A stretch of 64,000 nucleotides of DNA. It comes from Mycobacterium sp. GA-0227b (lineage in GTDB: Bacteria; Actinomycetota; Actinomycetes; Mycobacteriales; Mycobacteriaceae). The translations under genes and the position numbers were made by a program. The notes beneath the pieces were generated by a model. That model saw only the letters and a list, made by a program, of their open reading frames with translations, ran no database searches and had not been told where the DNA came from. The DNA is taken from NCBI RefSeq assembly GCF_001499855.1, contig NZ_LQIK01000005.1, positions 124,001 through 188,000 of the forward strand, read 5' to 3'. Positions 1 to 9,600 of the stretch are shown in pieces; the first letter of the stretch is position 1; each line of letters opens with the position of its first letter.

Positions 1-1464
1 CGGCTCGGCGATCACATGGTCACCCTTCCGCTCGGTTGGTTCACCCGCGAGACCGTCGGCAGGGTGTCCCAGATCGCGGTCAAGGGAACGGTTTTCGTCG
101 GCACCAGCGGTGGCAACCTGGTCACCCCGCTGGTGGTGAACACGGTCAGCGCGGTCACCGTGGTGGCCGGCCTGTTCTTCTTCGACTGGCGCATCGGGCT
201 CGTCGCCCTGGTCGGCGGTGTGCTGCTGGTGCTGTGCGGGCGGTTCGCCGCGCGGCTGATCGCGACCGCGGAGGTCCGCACCCACGATTCGGCGACCGAC
301 GTCAACAACCGCGTGATCGAGTTCGCGCGGTACCAGCCGGTGCTGCGGGCGTTCGGCCGCACCGGCGCCGACTACAAGCCACTCGGCGACGCCCTGGAAG
401 CGCAGCATCGGGCCGGGCGCGCCGCGTTGTGGCAGTCGGTGGCCGGGTTGATGTTGAACGGCGTCGCCGTGCAGGCGGTGTTCTCGGTGCTGATCGCGGC
501 GGGGGCGTGGCTCGCGGTGCGCGGCGACATCAACCCGATCACGCTGGTGGCCATCCTTGGGCTCGCGGCCCGGTTCGCCTCGCCGCTGTCACAGCTGGCC
601 GAACTCGGGTCGGCGATGAGGTTGGCGAGCGCAGAGTTGCAGCGCATCACGTCGATCCTCGACACCGCGTCGCTCTCTGAGCCGGCCACGGCAAACCCCG
701 CCACGGTGCCGGGCCGGGTCGAACTCGACCGCGTCACGTTCGGGTACTCGGACCGCACGGTGCTGTCGGACGTGAGCTTCGCCGCCGAGCCGGGCACCAT
801 GACCGCGCTGGTCGGTCCGTCCGGATCGGGCAAGTCGACGATCACCAAGCTGATCGCCCGCTTCTACGACGTCGACTCCGGCGTGGTCCGGGTCGGCGGC
901 CACGACGTGCGCGACCAGCTCACCGCGGACTTGATGGCCCAACTGTCACTGGTGTTCCAGGACGTGTACCTGTTCGACGACACGTTGTGGGAGAACATCC
1001 GCATCGGGCGGTCGGACGCCAGCGACGAGGACATCGTCGAGGCGGCCCGCACCGCCGGCCTGCTTTCCGTCGTCGAACGGCTGCCTGACGGTTGGCACAC
1101 CCGCGTCGGCGAGGGCGGCTCGGCGCTGTCGGGCGGTGAGCGTCAGCGCGTGTCGATTGCACGGGCGCTGGTCAAGAACGCGCCGATCGTGCTGTTCGAC
1201 GAGGCGACCAGCGCGCTCGACCCGGAGAACGAGCACCACGTCGCCGAATCCATCCGGACCCTCGCCCAGCGCAGCACGGTCATCGTGATCGCGCACAAGC
1301 TGTCCACGGTCACCGCGGCCGACAACATCGTGGTGCTCTCCGCGACCGGAGCGGTCGAGGAGCAGGGCACCCATACCGAGCTGATGCAGCGCGGCGGCCG
1401 GTACGCGCAGTTCTGGAGCCAGCGCGTGGCCGCGACGGGCTGGGTGATGGCCGCAAGCGACTAG
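1..1464 (+). CDS. irtB: Siderophore ABC importer subunit IrtB (3' part, 5' end outside window)
   Basis: Permease-ATPase half-transporter; with IrtA it imports Fe-carboxymycobactin across the inner membrane (family knowledge). The reading frame is open from base 1, so the true start lies upstream; 487 residues are visible and the family is about 580. The visible membrane part (to about base 690) is followed by a complete nucleotide-binding domain: Walker A GPSGSGKST near 813-840, signature LSGGERQR near 1126-1150 and Walker B IVLFDEATSALD near 1186-1220, then the H-loop IAHKLST. IrtB is preferred over a generic exporter because of close resemblance to remembered IrtB C-termini and because the mycobactin operon begins 112 bp downstream. 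irtA is expected just upstream. Confidence 0.88.
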   Translation, partial: RLGDHMVTLPLGWFTRETVGRVSQIAVKGTVFVGTSGGNLVTPLVVNTVSAVTVVAGLFFFDWRIGLVALVGGVLLVLCGRFAARLIATAEVRTHDSATDVNNRVIEFARYQPVLRAFGRTGADYKPLGDALEAQHRAGRAALWQSVAGLMLNGVAVQAVFSVLIAAGAWLAVRGDINPITLVAILGLAARFASPLSQLAELGSAMRLASAELQRITSILDTASLSEPATANPATVPGRVELDRVTFGYSDRTVLSDVSFAAEPGTMTALVGPSGSGKSTITKLIARFYDVDSGVVRVGGHDVRDQLTADLMAQLSLVFQDVYLFDDTLWENIRIGRSDASDEDIVEAARTAGLLSVVERLPDGWHTRVGEGGSALSGGERQRVSIARALVKNAPIVLFDEATSALDPENEHHVAESIRTLAQRSTVIVIAHKLSTVTAADNIVVLSATGAVEEQGTHTELMQRGGRYAQFWSQRVAATGWVMAASD

Positions 1465-1513
1465 CTGGGCGAAATCACGTGTTCGGTACCGCACGTAGGC
1501 GTCTGCGCGCCGA

Positions 1514-1532
1514 GAAGGATAGGGTAACCTCA
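1514..1532 (+). promoter_or_regulatory. IdeR (iron box) operator, upstream copy
   Basis: The 19-mer GAAGGATAGGGTAACCTCA matches the consensus TTAGGTTAGGCTAACCTAA at 14 of 19 positions by eye. It lies between irtB and the mbt operon, where Fe-IdeR repression is expected. The core AGG..AGG.TAACCT is the best-conserved part. Confidence 0.75.
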
Positions 1533-1540
1533 CTTCCGAC

Positions 1541-1559
1541 TTAGGACAGCCTGCGCTAA
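1541..1559 (+). promoter_or_regulatory. IdeR (iron box) operator, downstream copy
   Basis: The 19-mer TTAGGACAGCCTGCGCTAA matches the IdeR consensus at 13 of 19 positions, with both outer half-sites (TTAGG and CTAA) strong. It begins 27 bp after the first box and 35 bp before the leader ORF start. Tandem boxes are typical of strongly iron-repressed mbt promoters. Confidence 0.72.
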
Positions 1560-1575
1560 ATCAACGGAGGAGCTC

Positions 1576-1653
1576 ATGGGGGTATTTCTCGCAGATGCGC
1601 AGGCTCGGCCCCGGACTTCTCGCCGACCCATCGACGCGACCCCGACACGATGA
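1576..1653 (+). CDS. Short leader ORF (25 aa) overlapping the start of the mbt operon
   Basis: An ATG at 1576 has a strong ribosome binding site (GGAGGAG at 1565-1571) and opens a 25-codon frame starting MGVFLADAQ. Its TGA (1651-1653) overlaps the ATG of the thioesterase gene (1650-1652) in the ATGA arrangement used throughout this operon. The thioesterase start has no Shine-Dalgarno of its own (GACCCCGACACG precedes it) and no earlier in-frame start exists. I infer that ribosomes load here and reinitiate. No recognisable peptide family or attenuator residue run is seen. It could equally be a non-functional remnant. Confidence 0.4.
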   Translation: MGVFLADAQARPRTSRRPIDATPTR

Positions 1654-2393
1654 TCGAACAGAGCCAACTGACCTTCGCGCCCTGGATCAAACGCTCGGCC
1701 GGGAAGACCGCCGGCGGCGCGACCGTGATCTTCCCCCACGCGGGTGGCGCGGCGGCGGCCTACCGGTCGTTCGCGTCGGCGTTGGCCGGCGGTGGTGACG
1801 ACGCGTACGTCGTCCAGTACCCGCAGCGTGCGGATCGGTTGGCCCATCCCGCCCCGGACACCGTGGAGGCGCTGGCCGCCGATCTGTTCGCCGCGGGCGA
1901 CTGGTCCCGGCTCGGCCCGCTGCGACTGTTCGGGCACTGCATGGGCGCGGTGATCGCGTTCGAATTCGGCCGGGTCGCCGAGCGTCACGGGGTTTCCGTT
2001 CGGCAGCTGTGGGTTTCGGCGAGCCAGGCACCTTCCACGATCGCCGGTTCACCGCGGTTGCCCACCGCCGAGGCGGAAATCGTCGCCAACATGGTCGATC
2101 TCGGCGGTACGGACCCGCGGCTGGTCGAGGATGAGGAGTTCATCGAGTTGCTCGTCCGAGCGGTGCGGGCGGACTATCTGGCGTTCAACCGCTACGCCTG
2201 CGAGCCGGACGCCCGCCTCGCCGCCGACATCCACACCCTCGGTGGCAGCGCCGACCACCGGATCAGCCAGGACATGTTGCGGGGCTGGGAAACTCATACC
2301 CAAGGCGCGTTCACACTGTCGCTGTTCGACGGTGGGCACTTCTACATCAACGACCACATCGACGCGGTTGCGGAGTTGGTCAATGCCGGTTAG
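1650..2393 (+). CDS. mbtT: Type II thioesterase of the mycobactin cluster (MbtT-like)
   Basis: Alpha/beta-hydrolase thioesterase, 247 aa, expected to hydrolyse mis-primed or stalled acyl groups from the carrier domains of the mycobactin assembly line. Visible are the N-terminal FPHAGGAAAAYRSF motif of type II thioesterases, a nucleophile elbow GHCMGA at residues 95-100 and the C-terminal DGGHFYI catalytic His. The nucleophile position is Cys (codon TGC at 1938-1940) instead of the usual Ser, which is unusual; the paralogue at 21247 has Ser. It is the first full gene after the IdeR boxes, probably coupled to the leader ORF, and overlaps mbtC by 11 bp. The symbol mbtT follows usage I recall for M. 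smegmatis. Confidence 0.82.
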   Translation: MIEQSQLTFAPWIKRSAGKTAGGATVIFPHAGGAAAAYRSFASALAGGGDDAYVVQYPQRADRLAHPAPDTVEALAADLFAAGDWSRLGPLRLFGHCMGAVIAFEFGRVAERHGVSVRQLWVSASQAPSTIAGSPRLPTAEAEIVANMVDLGGTDPRLVEDEEFIELLVRAVRADYLAFNRYACEPDARLAADIHTLGGSADHRISQDMLRGWETHTQGAFTLSLFDGGHFYINDHIDAVAELVNAG

Positions 2394-3714
2394 CGGGCCG
2401 GATCACGCTGTCGATGATCCGATCGTCATCGTGGGGATGGCGATCGAGGCGCCGGGAGATGTCGACACCGCCGACGCCTACTGGGACCTGCTGGTCGCAC
2501 AGCGCGAAGGTCTGTGCCCGTTCCCGCGGGACCGCGGGTGGTCGGTGCGCGACGTGCTCGACGGATCGCAGCGCGACGGGTTCAAATGCATCCACGACCT
2601 CGGCGGCTTCCTCTCTGGTGCTGCGGTTTTCGACCCCGAATTCTTCGGAATCTCGCCGCGGGAAGCGGTCGCGATGGACCCGCAGCAGCGGGTCGCGCTG
2701 CGGGTGGCGTGGCGAGCGCTGGAGAACAGCGGCATCAACCCCGACGACCTCGCGGGCCACGACACCGGCTGCTATGTGGGCGCCTCGACGATGGGGTACG
2801 GTCCCGACCTCGCCGAGTTCTCCAATCTCACCGGACATCTGATGTCGGGAACCGCACTGGGAGTGATCTCCGGGCGGATCGCCTACACGCTCGGACTCGC
2901 CGGGCCCGCGCTGACCATCGACACCTCGTGTTCGTCGACACTGACCGCGATCCACACCGCGACGCAGTCACTGCGATCGGGGGACTGCGACCTCGCGCTG
3001 GCCGGTGGCGTCTGCGTGATGGGCTCGCCCGGCTTCTTCGTCGAGTTCTCCAAACAACACGCGCTTTCCGACGACGGACACTGCCGGCCGTACAGCGCGC
3101 AGGCCAGCGGCACCGTATGGGCCGAGGGCGCAGCGATGTTCGTGCTGCAGCGCCGATCGAGAGCCGTGAGCGACGGTCGTCGGATACTCGCCGAGTTGCG
3201 GGCCACCTGCCTGAACCAGGACGGCCGCTCCGTCGGCCTCACCGCACCGAGCGGGCAGGCACAGGCGCGGTTGTTTCAGCGCGCGCTGGAGTACAGCGGG
3301 GTGCGGCCCGAAGACATCGGGATGATCGAGGGCCACGGCACCGGCACCCGACTCGGGGACCGCACCGAGCTGATATCGCTCGCCCAGACCTACGGCGCCA
3401 CCGCACCCGGCGAAGGCGGCCTGCTCGGCTCGGTCAAGTCGAACCTCGGCCACTCGCAGGCCGCGGCGGGCGGACTCGGCCTGGCCAAGGTGCTGATCGC
3501 CGCCGAGCACGGAACGATCCCGGCCACCTTGCACAGCAACGAAGCCAGCCGCGAAATCGACTGGGACAGCCAAGGTCTGCGGCTGGCCACCGAGCTGACG
3601 CCCTGGCCGGCGGTCGACGGCAGACGTCTCGCGGCGGTGACCGCATTCGGTATGAGCGGCACCAACGCCCACGTGGTGGTGTCGATGCCTGCGACCGAAT
3701 CCGAGGCGGCATGA
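2383..3714 (+). CDS. mbtC: Mycobactin polyketide ketosynthase MbtC
   Basis: Stand-alone beta-ketoacyl synthase, 443 aa, matching the roughly 444 aa of M. tuberculosis MbtC. It condenses the acyl starter with the extender held by MbtD to make the beta-hydroxy acid unit of mycobactin. All three catalytic residues are visible: Cys in DTSCSST, His in EGHGTGT and His in SNLGHSQ. The ATG at 2383 was chosen because it gives the usual N-terminus just before the DDPIVIVGMA strand; the open frame extends upstream only inside mbtT. It overlaps mbtT by 11 bp and mbtD by 4 bp, so the three are translationally linked. Confidence 0.93.
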   Translation: MPVSGPDHAVDDPIVIVGMAIEAPGDVDTADAYWDLLVAQREGLCPFPRDRGWSVRDVLDGSQRDGFKCIHDLGGFLSGAAVFDPEFFGISPREAVAMDPQQRVALRVAWRALENSGINPDDLAGHDTGCYVGASTMGYGPDLAEFSNLTGHLMSGTALGVISGRIAYTLGLAGPALTIDTSCSSTLTAIHTATQSLRSGDCDLALAGGVCVMGSPGFFVEFSKQHALSDDGHCRPYSAQASGTVWAEGAAMFVLQRRSRAVSDGRRILAELRATCLNQDGRSVGLTAPSGQAQARLFQRALEYSGVRPEDIGMIEGHGTGTRLGDRTELISLAQTYGATAPGEGGLLGSVKSNLGHSQAAAGGLGLAKVLIAAEHGTIPATLHSNEASREIDWDSQGLRLATELTPWPAVDGRRLAAVTAFGMSGTNAHVVVSMPATESEAA

Positions 3715-6653
3715 TGACGTCCACCGGTCTGCCCGACGGCCGGATCCCGGTCGTGTTGAGCTCGCACGCCGAGGAACTCGTTGCCGCCGACGCCGAGGCG
3801 ATACTGCGTTACCTCGACCGCGACCCGGATGTGCGGGCGGTCGCCGCGGCACTGCTGCGCACCCGCCGGCTGCGCAGACACCGTGCGGTCGTGCGCGCCA
3901 CCGACACCGCCGAACTAGCCGACGGGCTGCGCGCCGTAATAGCGGGAACCGATCACCCGCTCGTCGTCCGCTCATCGGAAACACGCACCGCCCGGGTAGC
4001 TTTCGTGTTTCCTGGACAAGGCAACCAGTGGCCGTCCATGGGCGCGCAGGCATACCGGCAGTCCGCCGTGTACCGGGCGCACGTGGACCGCTGCGCCGAG
4101 GCATTCGTCGCCGCGGGCGAGTCGTCGCCGCTGCCGTACCTGACCGCGGAGTCCACTGGCGGACAGTGGTCACAGGCGCAGGTCCAGGCCGCGCAGTTCA
4201 CCCACGCCGTCGGCCTGGCCCACATCTGGCGGTCATGCGGAATCCAGCCCGACGTCGTCATCGGGCACAGCCTCGGCGAGGTCGCCGCCGCGTACATCGC
4301 CGGAAGCATGGCGCTGCCCGCCGCCGCCGGTGTGGTCATCGCGCGCGCCAAGGCGGTGGACCGCCTGTCCGGCGACTACCGCATGGCGGCGCTGGGGGTT
4401 TCGCTTCCCGACGCCGAACGGCTGATGTCCACGATCCCCGGTTGGCTCGAGGTGTCCGCGGTCAACGCCGGCGCTTCGGTGGCGGTGTCCGGGCAGCGCG
4501 CCGCCGTCGCCGCGCTCGTGGCCGCCGCGACAGAGCAGGGCCTGTTCGCCCGCGAGCTCGACGTGAACTATCCCGGCCACACCAGCGCGCTGGAACGGGT
4601 GCGAGACGATCTGCGCGCGATGCTCCCCGATGCCGAATTTACTTCTGCTCCAATACATTTCATTGGCTCGACGACCGCGGATGTGGTGCCCGAAGGCACC
4701 GGCTTCACCGACTACTGGTACGACAACCTCCGCAACACGGTGCGGTTCGACCGCGCCGTCGCAGCCGCGAGGCACCGCGGCGCGGAAGCGTTCATCGAGA
4801 TGTCGGCGCATCCGGCCCTGCTGTTCGCATTGGGTGACCTGCTGGCCGATCAGACCGACGAGCCGCTCGTCGTCGGGTCGGGTCACCGCGACATGTTGCC
4901 CATGGAAACGTTGTCGGCCAACATTTCCGCCGTCGCGGTGGCGAATCCCGGCTACCGGTGGGCCGACCTCGTCGACGTCAGCTCGCAGCCACCGTTGCGC
5001 GGCTTTCCCAACGCGCCCATGCGGACCGCGCGGTTGTGGGCCGAACCGAAGCCATTGGCACCGGTCTACGGCGTCACCGTCGCCCGCGAGAAATGGGACC
5101 GCACCACGCCATCGGCAACGGTGGCGCGGCGCGTCGCGGTCGTCGAGCTCACCGGACCCGGCGGTTCACTCGGTGATCGGCTGCGGACAGCGCTGCGCCG
5201 CAGCGGATCCGAACTCGTCGAGGCCCGCACCGCCGACCTCGTCGTCGCGGTGGCCCCCGAGCTGGACCATCCCGACGCCGAACGCGGCGCCCAGGAGATC
5301 TCCGGATTGATCGGCGCAGGCTTGCTCGACTACGTCGACGCCGCCGGCCCCGAGACTCGGGCGGTGTGTCTGGTCACCGTCGGCGGTGAGCACGTCCGGC
5401 CGGGCGAGCCCGCGGCGTTGCCCGCGCAGGCCGCGCTGGCGGCGATGCACCGCAGTATCGGCTTCGAACGTCCCGAGCAGTCGTTCCGGCATCTCGACCT
5501 GCCGTCGTGGGAACCCGACGATGTCGTGGCGGCCGCCGCGGCGGGCGCGCTGCTGGGCGGCGCCGACGAAACCGCCATACGCGACGACGGCTCGGGCCCA
5601 GAGGTTTTCGTACGGACCGTGGCCGAATCGGTCGAACCAGCGCCGTCCTGGCAGCTGGATGGGAACTCGCTCGCCGACGTCGTGATCACCGGTGGTAACG
5701 GTGCGGTCGGACTTCACTTCGCCCGGTATCTGGCCGCCCACGGCGCCCGTCGCATCGTGTTGCTCAGCCGCAGCGGCGTCGACGCCGCGGTCGTCGCCGA
5801 ACTGGCGGCAGCGCAGGTCGACGTGGTAGCGCCGCGCTGCGACGTCACCTCCGCCGAGCAGATCGCAGCGGCGGCCGGGCAGTTCGGCGGCGACGGCGCC
5901 TCACTGCTTATCCACGCCGCGGGCGCGGCGGCCTTCACGGACCGCGACGCGCTCACGCCCGCCGCGTTCGCCGAAACCTCGGCGGCCAAGATCGGCGGCC
6001 TGGCCCGGATGACGGAGCTGTGGCCGATGCGCCCGGACGCGCGAATCCTGCTGTGCTCGTCGGTGTCCGGCGTGTGGGGCGGGCGCGGGCACGCCGCGTA
6101 TTCGGCCGCCAACCGGATGCTCGACGTGATGGCCGGCCAGCTGCGTGCCAAGGGCCAGCACTGCCTGGCCGCCAGGTACGGGCTGTGGCGCGGCATTGGG
6201 ATCGCCGGCGCCGGGGAGGTGACCAGGATCGAACGGTCCGGCCTGCTGCCGATGACGCCCGACGCGGCGGTCGAAGCCACCCTGCGTGATCACGGCGAGG
6301 ACCCGCTGTTGCTGAGCGCCGACCAGGGCCGGCTGCGAATGTTCCTGGAGAGCCGAAGCGCGGATACCATCGAAACCCGGCCGGCCACAAGCGAAGCCGA
6401 CGTCGACACCGCTGCGCGCGTGCGGACCGAGCTCGCCGCGGTGCTCAACCTCGAGCCGGCCTCGATCGACCTCGACATGTCCCTGCTCGACATGGGCGTC
6501 GACTCGCTACTGGCCCTAGACCTACGCAAGCGGCTGCTGCGGACGAGCGGCCGGAAGGTGCCGCTGGCCACCCTGCTCGGCGGCATCACAGGCGGCGAGC
6601 TCGTCGCCGACCTCAACAGCACAGAACGATCAGAGAAGGTGGACAACGCGTGA
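3711..6653 (+). CDS. mbtD: Mycobactin polyketide synthase MbtD (AT-KR-ACP)
   Basis: 980 aa; M. tuberculosis MbtD is about 1000. Domain order: acyltransferase (VFPGQG near residue 100, GHSLGE near 185, YPGH near 287), a linker, ketoreductase (ITGGNGAVG near 660, CSSVSG, YSAAN near 796) and an ACP (MGVDSLLAL near 930, with the phosphopantetheine Ser). It loads the extender, is extended by MbtC, and reduces the product to the beta-hydroxyacyl unit. The KR catalytic Ser and Tyr are intact; an LDD motif is not seen. The start ATG 3711 overlaps the mbtC stop as ATGA; ATG 3714 is an equal alternative. Its stop overlaps the GTG of mbtE. Confidence 0.93.
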   Translation: MMTSTGLPDGRIPVVLSSHAEELVAADAEAILRYLDRDPDVRAVAAALLRTRRLRRHRAVVRATDTAELADGLRAVIAGTDHPLVVRSSETRTARVAFVFPGQGNQWPSMGAQAYRQSAVYRAHVDRCAEAFVAAGESSPLPYLTAESTGGQWSQAQVQAAQFTHAVGLAHIWRSCGIQPDVVIGHSLGEVAAAYIAGSMALPAAAGVVIARAKAVDRLSGDYRMAALGVSLPDAERLMSTIPGWLEVSAVNAGASVAVSGQRAAVAALVAAATEQGLFARELDVNYPGHTSALERVRDDLRAMLPDAEFTSAPIHFIGSTTADVVPEGTGFTDYWYDNLRNTVRFDRAVAAARHRGAEAFIEMSAHPALLFALGDLLADQTDEPLVVGSGHRDMLPMETLSANISAVAVANPGYRWADLVDVSSQPPLRGFPNAPMRTARLWAEPKPLAPVYGVTVAREKWDRTTPSATVARRVAVVELTGPGGSLGDRLRTALRRSGSELVEARTADLVVAVAPELDHPDAERGAQEISGLIGAGLLDYVDAAGPETRAVCLVTVGGEHVRPGEPAALPAQAALAAMHRSIGFERPEQSFRHLDLPSWEPDDVVAAAAAGALLGGADETAIRDDGSGPEVFVRTVAESVEPAPSWQLDGNSLADVVITGGNGAVGLHFARYLAAHGARRIVLLSRSGVDAAVVAELAAAQVDVVAPRCDVTSAEQIAAAAGQFGGDGASLLIHAAGAAAFTDRDALTPAAFAETSAAKIGGLARMTELWPMRPDARILLCSSVSGVWGGRGHAAYSAANRMLDVMAGQLRAKGQHCLAARYGLWRGIGIAGAGEVTRIERSGLLPMTPDAAVEATLRDHGEDPLLLSADQGRLRMFLESRSADTIETRPATSEADVDTAARVRTELAAVLNLEPASIDLDMSLLDMGVDSLLALDLRKRLLRTSGRKVPLATLLGGITGGELVADLNSTERSEKVDNA

Positions 6654-9600
6654 CTGACACGGTCGATACCCGCGAGCGGGTCGAGGACCGCCGGCTGGAG
6701 TTGCTGCGCCGCAAGTTGGCCGAGCGGGGACTGCGCACGGAGAACCAATCGACCGCTGAGGCGGGCGGGCTGTCCGACGGGCAGCGTCGCATGTGGTTCG
6801 TCCAGACGGCAGATCCGACCGGCGCGATCCTCAACATCTGCCTCTCCTACCGGATCACCGGTGAGCTCGACGTCGCCCGACTGCACGACGCCGTCAACGC
6901 CGTCGCCGCGCGGCATGCGGTGTTGCGCACCACCTATCAGGCCGACGACGACGGTGAACCGCAACCGACCGTGCATGACGAGCTGAGGCCCGGCTGGGCG
7001 GTGCACGATCTGACCGACCTCTCCGAGCACGCGCGCCGACTCCGACTGGAAGTGCTGGCCCAGCGCGAGTTCGGCGCATCCTTCGACCTCGCCACCGAAT
7101 CGCCGCTGCGGCTCACTGCCGTGCGCACCGCCGCCGACGAGCACGTCCTGCTGTTGGTCGCGCACCACATCGCCTGGGACGACGGCTGCTGGCAGGTGTT
7201 CTTCGGCGACCTCACCCGGGCATACACCGGTGCACCGCTCGCACCTGCCGTCAACCCGCCGGCGCACACGCTCGGTTCGGTCGACGAAGACCTCGACTAC
7301 TGGCGCACGGTGCTGGCCGATCCGCCCGAGCCGCTGGAACTGCCGGGCCCGAACGGTTCTGCGGTACCGACGAATTGGCGGTCTCAGCGCCTCACCCTGC
7401 AACTGCCGGACGCAACGGTCGACCGGGTCGCGGCGCTGGCGAAGGAGTCGGGCGCGACGCCGTACATGGTGCTGCTGGCGGCCTTCGGGGTGCTGATGCG
7501 GCGCTACACCCACGCCGAGGACTTCCTGGTCGCCACGCCCGTGCTGAACCGCAGCGCCGAGGTCGAGGACGTGATCGGCTACTACGGCAACACGGTCGCC
7601 CTGCGGCTGCGACCCGCCGCCCGGCAGAGCTTCCGCGACGTCGTCGCGCACGCGCGTGACACCGCGGTCGGCGCGTTCGCGCATCAACGCGTCAACCTGG
7701 ACCGGGTGGTGCGCGAACTGAACCCGGATCGTCGGCACGGCGTCGAACGGATGACCCGGGTGACGTTCGGCGCCCGCGGCGCTGACGGCGAAGGCTTCAA
7801 CCCGCCCGGAATCACCTGCAGCCGAGCGGAATTACGTAGCCATCTGACTCAGCTGCCGTTGGGATTCATGGTGGAGTTCGACGCCCCCGAGGCGCGGGTC
7901 GTCGTGGAGGCCGAATATCTCGTCGAGATCCTCGACGCGGCACTGGTCCGCCAGCTTCTCGAGCACTACGCGGTGCTGCTCGACGATGCGCTGCAACGCC
8001 CCGATCGCCCCATCGCCGAGCTCGAGGTGATGGGCGCCGCCGACACCGAATGGCTGAACCGGGTGGCGGCCGGCGAGGAGTTCGTCACCGCCTCCTCGAC
8101 GATGACGGCGCTCGTCGAAGCCCAGGTGGCGCGCACACCCGACGCGGTCGCCGTCGTCTACGAGGGACGCCACTACACCTACCGCGAGCTCAACGAGTCG
8201 GCGAACCGGGTGGCGCACTGGCTGATCGAGCAGGGCATCGGCACCGAGGACCGCGTGGCGGTGCTGCTGGACCGCTCGCCGGAACTGGTGATCACCGCGC
8301 TCGGGGTGATCAAGGCGGGCGCGGTGTACCAGCCGGTCGACCCGACCTACCCCGAGGACCGGCTGACGTTCATCCTGTCCGACTCCGACCCGAAACTGAT
8401 TATCCGCGAACCGATCACCGGCCTCGACGGCCACCGCTCCACCGACCCCACCGACGCCGACCGGGTTCGCAGGCTGGATCCGGACAACACCGCGTACCTC
8501 ATCTACACCTCGGGTTCGACCGGTCTGCCCAAGGGTGTCCCGGTCCCGCACCGGCCGGTCGCCGAGTACTTCGTCTGGTTCAAGGGCGACTACGGGATCG
8601 ACGACAGAGAGCGGCTCCTGCAGGTCGCATCGCCGAGTTTCGACGTCTCGATCGCCGAGATCTTCGGCATGCTCGCCTGCGGCGGCCGACTCGTGATTCC
8701 CCGGCCGGACGGCCTTCGCGACGTCGGCTACCTCACCGAGTTGCTGCACGACGAAGGCATCACCTCGATGCACTTCGTGCCCTCGCTGCTCGGGTTGTTT
8801 CTGTCGCTGCCCGGCGTCAACCAGTGGCGCACGCTGCAGCGGGTGCCCATCGGCGGCGAAGCGCTGCCCGGCGAGCTGGCCGACAAGTTCCATGCGACCT
8901 TCGATGCGCTGCTGCACAACTTCTACGGGCCGACCGAAACGGTGATCAACGCGAGCCGCTACAAGGTCGAGGGCAAGCAGGGCACCCGGATCGTGCCGAT
9001 CGGCAGGCCCAAGATCAACACCCAGATCCACCTGCTCGACGACGCACTGCGGCCCGTTCCCGTCGGGGTGATCGGCGAAATCTACATCGGCGGAACGCAT
9101 GTCGCCCACGGCTATCACCGTCGGGCGGGGCTGACCGCCGAGCGGTTCGTCGCCGACCCGTTCAATTCCGGTGGCCGGCTGTACCGGTCGGGTGATCTGG
9201 CCCGCCGCAATGCCGACGGCGACGTCGAGTTCGTCGGCCGCGCCGACGAGCAGGTCAAGATCCGGGGCTACCGCATCGAACTCGGTGAGGTGGCGGCCGC
9301 GATCTCCGTCGACCCCAGCGTCGGTCAGGCGGTGGTGGTGGTCAGCGACCTGCCCGGTGTCGGCAAGAGCCTCGTCGGATACGTGACCCCGGCCGAAGCC
9401 GTCGAGGACGTGAACGTCGAGCGCATCCGCAACCGCGTCGCGGCCGCGCTGCCGGAGTACATGACGCCGGCGGCGTACGTCGTCGTCGACGAGATTCCGA
9501 TCACCGCGCACGGCAAGATCGACCGCGCGGCGTTGCCCGATCCCGACATCGACTCGGGTGCGGCCTACCGCGAGCCCGTCGAGGGAACCGAGCGCCGGCT

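Noticed and set aside
2131..2382. Upstream extension of mbtC
   Set aside because: The extra 84 codons lie in the alternative frame of the thioesterase gene and carry no KS features.
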